Below, one piece after another: positions 32,073-44,400 of a DNA stretch of 64,000 bases (position 1 is its first letter; each line of letters opens with the position of its first letter). The notes under the pieces were generated by a model. That model worked only from the letters and a program-made list of their open reading frames with translations, made no database searches and was not told the origin of the DNA. Location of the stretch: NCBI GenBank assembly GCA_004154925.1, contig QJNS01000019.1:62001-126000 (forward strand). The letters run 5' to 3'. Source of the DNA: Monosporascus cannonballus. Its lineage: Eukaryota; Ascomycota; Sordariomycetes; Xylariales. A program made the position numbers and the translations under genes.

Positions 32073-34946
32073 GGGCAAGATCGAGCCGTAAGACTGGCGA
32101 GTGCTCGCAAAGTCTTTTATGCGCACTTAAGGTTTACCGCGCAAAGCTTAGCATCTCCTGAGTCATATTATCTGACCCTGCCGAACCAGCCAGCAGGCAT
32201 AACGTTATTCAGGGTCGAAGCTTGTCGGCAGCCACGCATTCGGCTCTAGAGTAAGGCTTTACGGGACTAAGATATATAATCTATCTTAGCTGTAAATACC
32301 ATTAATAAATTATCGTATTCGAAGATACTGGGTACAATGTCTATCGTGCAAATTATATCATGTAATGATTTTCTGTATATTTGGCTCAGCCCGGAAAATA
32401 AGGCTTGGACCGATATCAACCTTGCATAACGTCAACTGCAAGCTCGCTAAAGTCAAAGGGGCGCGTTCGACAGGCGCGAACGCAGACAGCTCCCGCTCAA
32501 GTTTGTTTATATGCATATAGCCTATACCAGATATCTGGTACAAGACTTGCTCCTCTAGGCGGCGCTGATGGCGCAGAGAACCTTAACTACAGTGAAATCT
32601 TTAGCATTAATACCTTAGCAATTGCTATATTAATGACAATGCGACATCTACGCTCCGGCGAGCCCTGGCTAGGCTTACAGCCGTCGCCTTTCCATGCCCT
32701 TTGTTACTCTGTGATGCTTATAACTACAGTTGCTTTAGTCACCCTTGAGAGCTATCTGGTCTCACTAATATGACTGACTGACTGGTCATCTCGCTCCTCC
32801 AAGGCCGACTGTTGAGTCTGCATGAACGTGGCCAGCAAACGCCTTACGCGAGTACGCATTCATTTTTAGGTTCTCACCCCCTGTTCATAACTACTTTACC
32901 GTGTCAACGCCGTCTTCATCGTGTCGTAAAGGGGGCAAAATAAGCGTCTTCCATTGCAAAACGGGCCACATCGGCTCCTGACCTACGTATAGGGGGACAA
33001 CTGCAAAGGTATTGCGTAGATGAGGGGACCCAGGCTCGGAAGCTCCAGTATCGGAGGCTGCGCTGGCTAGGTCTAACCGAGGAACTGTAGGGAAAGAGCG
33101 CACGGAGTCCCAGGTGGTTTACGTTTCTAATATCCCACGGCAAGTCCGAGAATTAGAGCCAGGAGGTGGGAAAAGATGCCCCTTCGAGATCGACGCAAAG
33201 GAGTTGCTGAACGCTTCCGGAGTCCGACCAGCTGTTCACATCAAGGTGATAGTTCGTATCTTTCGTGGCTGCTCACCAGTCCGTCTACAAGAGAACCAAC
33301 AGCATCGGGCGTCTAATACTCCAATATAATTGCTGGAAATCGCTGCTGATAAACGCTTTTTCGATTGTAGTGATACTAAGGAACACACCTACGACATATA
33401 CTTCAAATCACGAGTCCCGGTCAATAACTACACAGCCAGGGGTGGGAGAGGGCCCGATAACAACGGCGTATTAAACTTGAGCGGGACTAGCCATCTGTAA
33501 CCCACTGCCCAGAACCCCATCAAGTTGCCATTCGTATGTAGCGCTTGCATAGAAAACCACCATTTTATCCGCTATTGAGCCAATTGACCGCATACTTTAC
33601 GCCCCCGCACAAAGGTGTGACCGTTTGAGATGGGGGCACTAATGAATGACAGGGAAGGACCCAGCCAAGCTCAACGTTCCCACTAGGCGGCGATCGCAAT
33701 ATGTGCTCATCCTGGATGTACGGTTGAGGCTTAATTCCAACGGCTGCAAGGTTGTTCCTCGTCAAGGTAGCCATCCGTGAAGCCAAATGACGAGATTTTC
33801 AATAGCGTACGGCTTTAGCTGATAAAAGTCTGTAAAGACAGCTGGCCGCTACATTACAAACATCTCTTCGGCGATCATTAACGTGGTATTGTAACCCATC
33901 CGAACCCGGGATCTAGTTGAGTCCCGGCATGAACACCAGGGGTTTGATAGGGGTTTGAGGGGTAGAATGTAGCCCCGCTTGACTAGTAAAGGGGACCCTG
34001 AGAGTATCCACCTAGACACCCCATCGAGCTGTCCGCTCTCAGCCTTGTACATATGACGATGGATTGTGAGCCTGTCACCTATCACGACCATGCAAGAAAT
34101 TATGTAGGTGCTCACAAAGAGAATGATTCATAGCTTTGATTATGATCAGCCAGTTCGACGCCAGGGGTGGCCGAAGGGTTGTCTTGATACAGCTCTCCGG
34201 CTGCGAATTGTAAGGGGCGTGAACCTGAATAACGAAATAGCTTCCCCATGCGCAAATTTCCCAAGGGCGCACGTCGCTGTCCCGGTAGACAGGCAGATGT
34301 TATTCGATCACGGTGAAGTCATTGACACAAAAATCTGTGTTGTCCCAAATACACCAGAGGCTTCATACAGAAAACCTGTCACCAGAGAAATACAGAGAAT
34401 TCCGGAAAAATAATACCTGAATAGATAGAACGATGGGAAGTAAGCATAAATTATCCTTAGGTGTTTGTCTTTTGGAATTGGTAAGTTATTGTCCAAAGAG
34501 CCGTTAGAAGGCTACTCGAAAGCGGGCGAATTTTTTGGTCAATGACCTGACGGTCTTCAGACAGTTCTTCCTGGCAGCGTGGGTGCGGCCCTTGACTTAA
34601 GGTCAATGCATGTGGGGTTTGCGAAGGAGTTTACGTTCATCAATATGAACAATGTGGATGCAATGACGACGATGATGGACCTGCCACATGACAGCGTTGG
34701 AAGACCGTAACCGACATGGTGGCTCCCGAGTCTGGTATCCCGGTGTTGGTGGTGGGTTGCCAGAATCGTATATATCCAGCTCCCGCTCCCTCTGCTCATG
34801 AGGGAATATTCTCGAACAGATCACAGCAGATCAGTCGCTCACTACAATACACAACTTACCCAAGTCTCTCATTACCTAATAAATAATAATCGATCTTTTG
34901 CGCCAGCACTTTAGAGATACCCCTCGTTAATACCAGATCCATCACC
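32073..34946. other. Gene-poor spacer
   Basis: No gene supported in 2.9 kb. A short GACT run (TGACTGACTGACTGG) is at about 32771. Just upstream of 34947, TATATATCC near 34769 and a CT-rich stretch after it are plausible core promoter parts for the secreted protein gene. Confidence 0.4.
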
Positions 34947-35693
34947 ATGCAGTTCTTTAAGTACGCGCTCGTCGCTCTCTCCTTTGGCTCCGCCATCGCC
35001 ATGCCGGCCTCCCAGCCCGAGGACCGCGCCCTCAACGTCGGGGGTGCCACCACCGACCTCGTCGCCGTCAAGGCCCTGGTCGGCGCCGTCGGCGGTATCA
35101 AGGTCAATGTCGACGCTCACCTCCTCGCCCTCGGTAAGTCGTCGCGCGTCGTAATGTTCATTTTCCAGCCTGACTAACGCACCGCGCAGAGAAGATCTTG
35201 GACGGCACCGTCACTGTCCAGGTCGTCCCGACCCTGCAGGCTACCCTGAAGTCCGTCCGCACTGAGATTCTGTCCATTGAGGCCAAGGTCGGCCCTCTGC
35301 TCCAGGGCACCGTTAAGCCTCTGGCCCACGTCGAGCTGGACGTCGTCCTGAACCTCCTTAACGACGTGGTTGCCCTGGTTAACGGCATCGAGGTTACCGT
35401 CAAGGACTTGCTCCACGGCCTCCCCGCAGGTACGTCTGGCAGGAAGCCGCTATAGAAACCCGCGCGACTGACATGCCATCACAGATGTCCGCAAGACCGT
35501 CCAGTCCGACCTTACCTACGTCCTGGTTACTCTGAACCCTGCCATCCAGCCCGTCCTCGATCTCTCGCTCGGCCTCGTTGGTGTGCAGACAGGCGGTGTA
35601 GTCGTCGAGATCAACGGCCTCATCAACACCCTGAACGGCCTCCTTGGCGGTCTCCTCAACGGCCTCCTCGGCACCGTCGTCAAGATCTTGTAA
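34947..35693 (+). CDS. Small secreted protein, Leu/Val-rich, unknown function
   Basis: 211 residues in three exons: 34947-35133, 35190-35429 and 35485-35693, with 56- and 55-bp introns (GTAAGT and GTACGT donors, CGCAG and CACAG acceptors). The N-terminus is a strong signal peptide (MQFFKYALVALSFGSAIAMP). The mature protein has no cysteine and consists of amphipathic Leu/Val/Ile heptad-like segments (VVPTLQATLKSVRTEILSIE; VVLNLLNDVVALVNGIEVTV), ending with Gly-Leu repeats (LNGLLGGLLNGLLGTVVKIL). A general resemblance to helical fungal surface-binding proteins (HsbA/galactomannoprotein style) is possible but not demonstrated. Codon use is strongly biased to C-ending codons, suggesting high expression. 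Confidence 0.8.
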
Positions 35694-35921
35694 AGGGGTC
35701 ATTAGAACCATACGAGTCCATTGGAGGAGCCGAAGCGAGGATTCCTGGGGCGCAAATGTATCTTAGACTAGCTAGTGGATATCGACAGTGAATCAGAATC
35801 GCGCGCAAGGCGACCTAGTTCAGCCTATTATACCCGCAGTTCTAACGGAGAATGCTATACAGTCGCCTGTCTTATAGTGAGCCGTGAGTGCTCTAGTTGT
35901 GGGAATGAGTCTGAACAGTGG

Positions 35922-37299
35922 TCAACCTGCTCGGAGGTACTCGCTTGTTTTTCGTAAGGACAGCCCCGACTTTGCATAGGCCATGTCGATCATCCTCGTG
36001 GTGTTTATCGAATCCTCTCCACTGACCCACTGAGCCACCTCTTTCCCCCGCACTTTATTGACAAACTGCTCCAGCTGGTATCGGTAAGTTGCCCAGTACG
36101 GCTCACCAGGCTGGTCGATTTCCGCTTCGCGAAAGCTGTACACCTTCACCGTCTTGGTTGATCTCCAGGTCTTGACAACGCCGGACGCATCTCCGACCCT
36201 TCGCAACTCGAAACTGTCGTCGACGGTGATGGAATGGAGGAACGCGGGCTGCACGAAGTTGGCGAACTTCACCTTTCGCGTCCTGCAGACCTCGTGTCCG
36301 TCTGGGACGTCGGCCCCGGCTTCCTTGGCCGAGATCACAACCGGCTTGTGCACGACGTGGATGTTCGGCGACGAGTGATCGAGCGGCGCCTTGAGGTCCC
36401 CCCGCATCTCGCCGTAGCCTCCACCGCGGAACCGGTACCTAGCGCGGAAAAGGCGATCGCATCTCGGGTCGTAGGATCCGGGCTCCGTCACGCACTCCTC
36501 GCACTCCTCCGCCACGGCGCCGAAGATGTGCACGAGGGCGCTCGCCGTGTACGTCCCGAGGTCCATGAGGGCGCCGCCACCGAGCTCGTACCGGTATCGG
36601 ATGTTATCCGCGGCGAACTGCCATCTCGGCACCCAGAGCACGGCCTTGGCGCTCACGACCTCGCGCGGCGTGACGTATGACATGAACTTGGCGAATGCCG
36701 GGTGGAAGAGGTGGTGCGCGGCCTCGAGAAGCACGGGGGCGCCCGGCGCGGATAGCAGTTTGTGCCTGAAAAGCGCCTTGGCTTCCTCTGCATTGTTCAC
36801 CGACGGCTTCTCGAGCAGGACGTGCTTCCCTGCTTTAAGTGCCCGCAGGGCCCATTCAAAGTGAAGCCCGTTGGGCAATGGGATATAGACGCAATCGGTC
36901 TTAGGATCGTCAAGTATATCTATGGCGGAAAGTTAGGGACATGTTCTAGACGTAGGTTCGCCATACGCAGCCATCTTCAGAACCCCGCTATTTTCCAACT
37001 CGAAAATCCCAGCTGATCCAGGCGATAGCTACACGAGGGCTAGACATACCCTGATAAGTCGCCTTCACCTCGGCGATGCCATGCTTCTGTGCATATGCCT
37101 GAGCCTTAGTACGATCTCGAGCCGCTACGGCTTGGACCACAACGTCGGGGTGCGTCTTTGCTGGAATTGTGAGTGCATCCGGTCCAATATCCGCGGCGCC
37201 CAGAATACCAAACTTGAGCGGCTCCGCTGCTTTAGCCGGCGCTTCTGGGGGGTTTCGAATCTGCCAATTGCGCTTGACTAGGCCGTAGAGAGCTGCCAT
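35922..37299 (-). CDS. Gfo/Idh/MocA oxidoreductase (dihydrodiol / D-xylose dehydrogenase type)
   Basis: NAD(P)-dependent dehydrogenase of 415 residues, cytosolic. Exons on minus are 37050-37299 and 35922-36919, with a 130-bp intron (GTATGT donor, CATAG acceptor). The first exon has the Rossmann fold start (KFGILGAADIGPDALTIPAK, VVVQAVAARDRTKAQAYAQK). The splice yields YQDILDDPKTDCVYIPLPNG, and the GKHVLLEKPSVNNAEEA motif carries the family lysine in EKP. The C-terminal GFO/IDH/MocA domain has the active-site-type LWVPRWQFAADNIRYRYELG, then GGALMDLGTYTASALVHIFG. Fungal relatives oxidise D-xylose or trans-dihydrodiols; the substrate here is not determinable. It is divergent from the PAF-acetylhydrolase-like gene. 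Confidence 0.88.
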
Positions 37300-38184
37300 G
37301 CTCGCTCAACCGAATTTCAATTTTTTGAGAAGCCTTTGCCCGATATCAATCCCTCTTTGAACGAAGTGGAGGGAGACGCGTCCATAAGACGATGTGAGTT
37401 ACATGTGACCCGAAAGCTTGGGGAAGATATGGTAAGATCGAAGGCGGTATTTGCGACACTCGCACGATGGCATTTGGGGGCCGGAATACATTCCGTACCC
37501 TGTTGCCTAATCCAGGTCTTACGATTGTAAACCATCTTGGTTGCGTCTCCATCTTATCGTTGGCTTTCTTACATTCCGTTGGGGAGAAGGTAACCCCACA
37601 TCAGCCCGTCTTGGCTAGGCGTCATAACCCGACGGTATCTATGTAGGAGACTTCGGAGGAATATAGAACCTACTCTGAACGGAAATCTTTACATTGTAGG
37701 CTATCCGACAGGGAGGTAGAATATCAGCCGAAACGAGCCGTCTGTTGGCTACAATATGTCCAAACTCGGCCTCTATCTACTGTACCGTCTCTCATCTCTT
37801 CTAGGTCAATGCTTAGACCAGCTATTATATCTGATATTGCATTTTAACGTTGGTGTCTCCTTGCCATCATCACAATTAATCCCCTTTCAACTTGACTGCT
37901 GCACGAACCCCCATATTCTTCTGACTTCAACTCGATAGCGTCATATCTCCTGTCCTAGTGGTTTTCCTGTTGTGCCTCCCCGTAGTTGGAAGACGCGTCC
38001 ACGCACTGATGTTCAGCCAATAAATTAGAAGTCGTGGCGAGTAAGCTCGAATGACGTAAAGCCGCTGGCAACATCCTATAACAGGAGACTGATCAAGGGT
38101 AATCAAGTCGTTTTACATGAGAATCCAAACCTATCCGAACCTACTTTTTCAACAATATCAATATCCGTCTTGATTAATGTCGAT
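37300..38184. promoter_or_regulatory. Divergent promoter region
   Basis: 885 bp between the starts of the dehydrogenase (minus) and the PAF-acetylhydrolase-like gene (plus). No gene supported; both promoters must lie here. I see no distinctive motif that I can assign. Confidence 0.45.
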
Positions 38185-39810
38185 ATGGACAAGTTCTTCA
38201 GGACCTTGAGAGGGCCTTTGCGCCCTCGAATCACTGTTAAATATGTCCTCTGTGTATCAGCAATACTTTACATCAGCTACTGCTTCCTCACGGGCCAACC
38301 GTTACTTAGTAATAAGCTGCCGTCGTATGATGGGCCCTACAACGTAGGAACCGTCGATATTGAGATCCCCTCGGAAGAACCCCGCAACTTCAGCAACGCA
38401 GTTCTGAAGGAAACAGGCAAGACGGCCTTCCGGCTCGACACGGTCTTATTTACGGTCTTCTACCCATCGTCACCCCGAGGCTCCCGCTCGCCAAGGAGTC
38501 GCGCGAGCCGTCATCTGTGGGTCCCCAGACCGATTAGCCTGCACGCTGAGGGCTATGCAAGGTTTGCATGCATCAGCAACTTCCTGACGAACAAGCTGTT
38601 CGCCCTCGGCCTCTGGGGCCTGGTTGGCGACACTGAGATACCCGCGGATGTCGACGTGCCGCTGCAAGATAGTACGTCCGGTATTACACGCCGCGGTGAG
38701 ACGGAAGCTCAGGTGATCCTAGGCGGCGAGCATGATGAGATGTCCAAGTTCCCTGTCCTCGTGTTTTCTCACGGTATGGCGTCGGGGCGGACGAGTTACA
38801 CTCACTACCTAGCCTCCTTGGCGTCGAAGGGCTACGTTGTCGCCGCTGTCGAGCACCGCGATGGCAGCGGACCCGGCTCCATCGTCATCGGAGAGGATGG
38901 AACGGAAAAGAAGGTCTTCCACGCCCCACGGGAGTCTCTTGATCCAGTAGCCGAAGTGGACGAACTGAAGACTGTGCAGCTCGGCTTGCGGCAAGCGGAA
39001 GTCGAGGAGACGGTGAACGTCTTAGATCGCATCAATAGCGGACATGGGGCCAGCGTCTTTGAGCACAACCTCCGAGGTGAAGGCCAGACTCTCGCACGCT
39101 GGCAGGGTCGTCTGGATATGGACCAAGTGGTCGTCGGCGGTCACTCCTACGGGGCGACTTTGGCCATGCAGGCTCTGAAAGGCGCACCAAACGGAGCTCG
39201 ACCTTTCAAGGGCGGTATGATCCTAGACCCCGGCAAGGCGTCGGGGCCCCTCAACGACGACATCGATGTTCCGATCCTGGTGATTCACTCCCAGTCCTGG
39301 TCCAAGAAGTATTCACTTTTCTATGGACGCCCGCACTTCGCTACGGTCAAGGAGATCGTACTCGGCGTGCTCAAGGGGGGCAGCGACTCCTGGTTCATGA
39401 CCGCGAGGGGCACGGCGCATACCAGTGTCACTGACGCCCCACTCATCGAGCCTACGTTGCTGGCCTGGACCACCGGATCGACCGTTGACGCATGGGAAGG
39501 CGTCATGCAGTATGTGACCGTGTCGCACGAATTCATGCAGTTCCTGGGAGATGGTCGCCTCAGGGGAGTCTTGGAGCTAGGTGTAACCCACCCGGAATAT
39601 GACCGCGGAGAAATGGCGTCGCCGGCAGAGGGAGACGGAATGCACTGGCAGATACATGTCTCGCCGCACGAACAATCAGTCTGTAGCATTGCCGCGCAGA
39701 GCGCTAGATTTGAGTCAATGCAAGGTCGTCCTCCAACATCTGCATATCGTATTGCAAATGACATGGGGCGGACCGGGTCCGGTGGGGAATCATCGACAGA
39801 CTGGGGTTAG
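38185..39810 (+). CDS. PAF-acetylhydrolase-like lipase, membrane-anchored
   Basis: Serine hydrolase of the platelet-activating-factor acetylhydrolase (type II) family, which removes short acyl groups from phospholipids. Single exon, 541 residues from ATG at 38185; the frame extends five codons upstream without an ATG. A basic N-terminus followed by one hydrophobic segment (YVLCVSAILYISYCFL, about residues 20-35) predicts a signal anchor. Catalytic candidates are S321 in GGHSYGA, D348 in GMILDPGK and H412 in GTAHTSVTD; the oxyanion region is VFSHGMASGRTSY. The last 80 or so residues are less conserved in appearance, so a missed 3' intron or extension is possible. It faces away from the dehydrogenase and converges on the BAHD gene. 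Confidence 0.87.
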   Translation: MDKFFRTLRGPLRPRITVKYVLCVSAILYISYCFLTGQPLLSNKLPSYDGPYNVGTVDIEIPSEEPRNFSNAVLKETGKTAFRLDTVLFTVFYPSSPRGSRSPRSRASRHLWVPRPISLHAEGYARFACISNFLTNKLFALGLWGLVGDTEIPADVDVPLQDSTSGITRRGETEAQVILGGEHDEMSKFPVLVFSHGMASGRTSYTHYLASLASKGYVVAAVEHRDGSGPGSIVIGEDGTEKKVFHAPRESLDPVAEVDELKTVQLGLRQAEVEETVNVLDRINSGHGASVFEHNLRGEGQTLARWQGRLDMDQVVVGGHSYGATLAMQALKGAPNGARPFKGGMILDPGKASGPLNDDIDVPILVIHSQSWSKKYSLFYGRPHFATVKEIVLGVLKGGSDSWFMTARGTAHTSVTDAPLIEPTLLAWTTGSTVDAWEGVMQYVTVSHEFMQFLGDGRLRGVLELGVTHPEYDRGEMASPAEGDGMHWQIHVSPHEQSVCSIAAQSARFESMQGRPPTSAYRIANDMGRTGSGGESSTDWG

Positions 39811-40061
39811 ATTATTATATGTATCAACCTTCAAGGGCACACTCGGCGACTTGTATTACCAACCAACTTCTTCAACCCGACCTGTTCACAAGCTCGCTTA
39901 ATAGGATGTCTCGAGTAACTCATGCATTCCCACTGCATCATCACAACTTGTCATTATGAACTCTGGAAGTAAACCCTTCTCTAGATTGACTTAACTATTT
40001 TCCCCAAACCCATATTGTCATATCTGTGTTTGTATAGCATTCGCCTGTCGAATAGAGTCTT

Positions 40062-41459
40062 TTACCGCACCTGGGCGTATTTCTTCAACAATGGGTCCTC
40101 CAAAAGCCTAGGCAGGCAGCTTTCCTCGACACCTATGAGGATCTCGATACCACCGTCCGGCAGAATCGGCAACACAACCTGGCCACCATTGATGACACCT
40201 ACGTCGAGCGATCTGACGGCCTCGATCTTGCTGTTGAACAGCTTGCCCCAGGAGAAGTCGTAGAGCGCGAAGTTGATCCAAGACGTCTGAACGCAGTTGT
40301 AGCCGGGCACGTCCAGGAATGCCGTCGCGGCCATGCGGTTCACGTCCTCCATCCTCTCGATGATGGTCGTGATGTCGTCGACCCACAGCTTGCCGGCCGG
40401 GTTCAGGGCCTTGCGGATCGCGACGGCCATGTCGGCCAGGTTGTAGGACTCCAGCATGGTGCGGATGGGCATCGACGCCGCCACCCACGTCAGGAAGCAT
40501 CCCAGCGTCCTGGGGTGCACCGGCGGGTCGGTACGCAGGCGGCCGTCGAGGGCGATGTTGTATACCGACGTGGGGTTCCCCTCGAGCTTGTCGAGCGGGT
40601 ACTGGGCGCGCATGACGGCGCGCCAGATCAGCGCCGACAGCGCGTCGTTCGACGAGATGTACGTCTGGTCGGTGGGCTGCGTGCAGTTCTTCGGCGACGC
40701 CTCCTCCTTCAGCGCCGCTCGCGCCTCGGCGGATAGGTAAAACACTTGTCCGCGGTGGGCCTTTGACAGCATCTTGGGGGGCGCCTCCGTGGGTGTGAAG
40801 GGCAGCAGGAAGATCTCCGGGTGATCCTCGACGCGTCCGGCACTGCGACCCGATGACTTCATGACCTTCTGCCGGTCGGTGTAGAGGGTGTCGGGAAGGT
40901 CGAAGGGGTTCTCAAGCTCCTCTCCCTGGGCCCGCCGGCACTCGTCGGCCCACACCTCGGTCCAGGTGCAGAAGCTCTTGCCGTCGCCCAGCATGTGGAA
41001 GAAGCAGCACTGCAGGATCAGCCCGCCCCGGATGAAGTTCGCCTGCATCGCCGCCACCGGCAGGTGCTCGCCGGCCGACGGCCAGGTATTCCGGCGCGCG
41101 ATCACATCTTCTTTGAAGGCCGAGAGGGGGAACCCTTTGGCCTTGAGTTCCGCGTAGGTCTCGCGGAAGAGCGAGGGGTCGCGGAGATCCTTGGAGGTGA
41201 GGGGCTCGAACTGCCCCTCCTTGAGCTTTTGCAACTTCATGCAGCCAGCCTGTTTGGCCTCCGCGTCCGGAACCACTTCGCAAGCAAGCTCTGGAATCCG
41301 TTCCTGGGTTGCTTTCCAACCAGCCCTGAGAACCCGGAGAGTCTCGTCGAGGTCATAGTCCTGGGGCAATGCGATGGGGAAGGTATAACGGAGATAGCCC
41401 TTGGGGCCAACCTGCTCCAGAGGTGTCAAGGTAGGGGGTTCTCGCTTGAGTGAAGACAT
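40062..41459 (-). CDS. BAHD-type acyltransferase
   Basis: Acyl-CoA-dependent transferase of the BAHD/Transferase family (PF02458), which also contains fungal trichothecene acetyltransferase relatives. Single exon, 465 residues. The catalytic HxxxD is H155-MLG-D159 (FFHMLGDGKSF). The structural DFGWG-type motif appears as DFSWG at 401-405 (FALYDFSWGKLF). Other family features are the SNDALSALIWRAVMRAQ helix and VYNIALDGRLRTDPP. It is cytosolic with no signal peptide. The acceptor could be a secondary metabolite alcohol or amine, but no synthase gene is nearby to suggest which. Confidence 0.88.
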   Translation of the reverse strand: MSSLKREPPTLTPLEQVGPKGYLRYTFPIALPQDYDLDETLRVLRAGWKATQERIPELACEVVPDAEAKQAGCMKLQKLKEGQFEPLTSKDLRDPSLFRETYAELKAKGFPLSAFKEDVIARRNTWPSAGEHLPVAAMQANFIRGGLILQCCFFHMLGDGKSFCTWTEVWADECRRAQGEELENPFDLPDTLYTDRQKVMKSSGRSAGRVEDHPEIFLLPFTPTEAPPKMLSKAHRGQVFYLSAEARAALKEEASPKNCTQPTDQTYISSNDALSALIWRAVMRAQYPLDKLEGNPTSVYNIALDGRLRTDPPVHPRTLGCFLTWVAASMPIRTMLESYNLADMAVAIRKALNPAGKLWVDDITTIIERMEDVNRMAATAFLDVPGYNCVQTSWINFALYDFSWGKLFNSKIEAVRSLDVGVINGGQVVLPILPDGGIEILIGVEESCLPRLLEDPLLKKYAQVR

Positions 41460-44400
41460 GATGAGCGGTTCGATGCTGGGTTAAGGAATGGTAAGATGCC
41501 GGTTTCGAGTCGCACACAACCTGGGAGATTCGAGGCAATAAATGAATCCCTAGAATAATGCTAATCAGCGCCCGGCTGCGACTCAGGGTCCTTGCTTCCT
41601 TCACCGTACAAGACCAATGATGGGGACGGTAGGCAGAGACGGGCTCCCCACTGCCTATTCCTTCCAGGCGGTATGGCTGTCTGTAGGAATTGTCTATGGT
41701 AATCTAGCGATTGCAAGGGGTTGGCACGCGTAGCTAACAACTAGCCACGGTATGCGCATGAGGCTAGTAGGACTTCGACTTGGGTACCTGGCAGACCGCT
41801 TTGGGACTTTCGGGATGCTCCAAGCAAGGGCAAGTATCATAGGTACCAAGAGTTTTCCGGGGCTGATGAGGAAAATGGGGGCCGATCTTTTTTTTCTTCT
41901 TTTCGTCTAAGCCTCCTCGTAGTTTTCGATTTTCCGTGTTATTGAACGCTGATATCGTATAGGGATTCCGGGTAGTCCGTTAGAGATGTTTGCTCCCTGT
42001 TCAACCTATTTCGTCCTACATATACGGAGTAGGTGTAGATCTGCTGAAACCGTTAACAGTCGCTTGCATTAGACCGTGGCAAAAAGAACCGATACTGGTT
42101 TGGGAAAGGATAGCCATAACCCATAACCCATTCGTGTGATGGCTGGCTTTAGTGTAATTCTCTATTTAGGGATTTGGCGGAATTTACTTATTGTAGGTGC
42201 AACGCATAAATCACAAGCCAGAGCTTGACTATAAACGCGATAGTACAGAGCTTGATTTGGGATTGAAAGTTGAAACTCCCGTGAGCCAAGAATCAACTTA
42301 TTCTAGAAACGGCTGCCCGCCCCGGGGCTAGCGTACAGAAGGGGGCTGCCAGCGGTCTGACGAGGTCGAAAATCAGTTGAACGCAAGAATAGCCTTAAAT
42401 CTGCGCTCTCTTCGATGATATGCCTTAGCTTTAAGAGCGTTGGGTAAATAAGGGGAGCAGAAGGCTTAACTACCAGATAATTCAGATAATCACGTATCTC
42501 AGAAATGAAATTGATTTCTGTCGACGCAGCACAGTAAAAGGGCGGAGTAGCTTAAAACTCGGGGGTTCTCCAGGTTTTTGTGATGAGTGCGTAAGCATTG
42601 GGGTTATAAGTCGGGTTGTTATTGGGCATGCATTAATTTACTTACAACGTCTATGTGGAGTTATAGTACCGGTAGCTTGAGCAAAGCATACTGCCGATCA
42701 CCCAGTACCCGGAAGACCTTGATGACTAAGTTGCCACCTACAAATACCTGTCAAGGGTGAAGAGTGCAAGCAGCCAGGTTATAGACAAATAGTCGTCGCA
42801 TTTTATTCATACTACCTTTCCCCTTTAGAAAATAATATCAGTGAATAAGCCATTGTATCTGCCAACTTCATAATATATATTACTTGACAGTTCAATAAAT
42901 TGGCAAGTTAACAATGTGAATAACTTCTTTTTGAGTGTTCTTGTTGGTTTTCTTACACTTTTTGCGAATGGTTACATCGGAATAAAGCTGTTCTGAAGTA
43001 GTGTGGGTGTGTGTCAATTATTTTGTCCACGACCTTCTGGTTTAACTAATGAAACGAGGTGATTTGGAAGCCCATTTCTGTTAAGCCGCATAGCGATGTC
43101 TCGCTTGTTGGCTTGACAGACCGTTGTTCGCTCGCTACCGGAAAACCGGACCCCGATTGCCTAATTTGGAAGGTCCCCTCACCACCAATTGTACAGATCT
43201 TATCCCGGAAGCACAATCTCTGCATGCTACAGTTGATGTAGGACAGGGAATTTTATGGTGGTTCGAAGTGGTAAGCTTGCACTCTGTCAGCTTACCTCGG
43301 CGTCTCCAAACCGCCAAGATTCCTTGCTGGCTTACCAAACTCTGCGGGTTTCTGGTGCGAACACGTTTCCCCAGCCAATAACGGTCGTATTCGTCTTGAC
43401 CCATGCCCAAAGGACAACGGCTTGTGGGGCGAGTTCCTTTTAAGAAGGTTTTGGCTGGGGGTCCAAGATATGGCTACCGATCCATCCCCGGCAGTCGTAA
43501 GATATTACAAAAGCGTCATCATCTTTCCGGACGGTTTTTAAGGCCAGCGACAAGAGGTTATACCTTATATTCCCGTTGTTCCCTCAATATCTCAATATTC
43601 GCCTTCCTGGTAGACCGGCGCTCTTGCCTTTGTAGTCTCTTTACCGCTTCCACACGATACTACATCTCGCAGAGCCCCACCAGGAACCGTCCGAGGGCAA
43701 TAGTTGCAACGCCGTCTCGTAAAAGTAGTCGTTTACTCTCAGACTCCCAGCTCAGGTATCTCAAAGCCAAGCTGAAGTGAATATTTGGGATCAGAAACAG
43801 ATCAGGACACTGCTGTATGCAGTGCTGGTTCATGAAAAAAGATGGACCGCCCATGTAACTAGAAAGCGTCCCGTACCGGCTCGGAAGCCCCAGCCCTACT
43901 TATAATTGTCGCTAGGTAGTAGGTTGTATAGAAAGCGTAGGATAGACTTTGAAGGCGAAGCCAACAGCTTAATGAGTGCTAACCCACAGGGAGCGGCTCT
44001 GGCAGATGGCTTGCCGCTAATCAGCCGAGCCGTGACCCAAGCCACAATCCCCACCAGAGCGTTTTGACCGCAGTGGACATTAACCACATTAGGATGCACC
44101 GAAACCCTACCCATTCTCACCCGCCGCCGAAGGCACTCACCAATACACATCGCGAACTTTCCATCTACACCTATAGCTATAAAGGTACGATTAATATATA
44201 CATTTGATAGGGGCGAAGGCCTTTCGCCAGAACCCAATACCCCCTAGGACCCCGCACTAACCGCGTTACATGTAGTATGTTACACCGTACGCCCTTACGC
44301 TGTACGCCGTGTGTATGCTGTACGCTGGCATTCGGTGCGATAGCTGGCGCTGACGCTGGCTGGCATTAGAAGCAACTGTGAGGGTGGTAACTTGGTAGCT

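Noticed and set aside
31902..32249. 115-codon plus-strand frame across the palindrome as a transposase
   Set aside because: No transposase, DDE or reverse-transcriptase motif is visible; the frame arises from the inverted-repeat arm.
38170..38184. Start of the PAF-acetylhydrolase-like protein at 38170
   Set aside because: That codon is TTG; the first in-frame ATG is 38185 and leaves the anchor segment intact.
40108..41453. Frames overlapping the BAHD gene on both strands
   Set aside because: Shadows; HxxxD and DFSWG motifs fix the coding frame.
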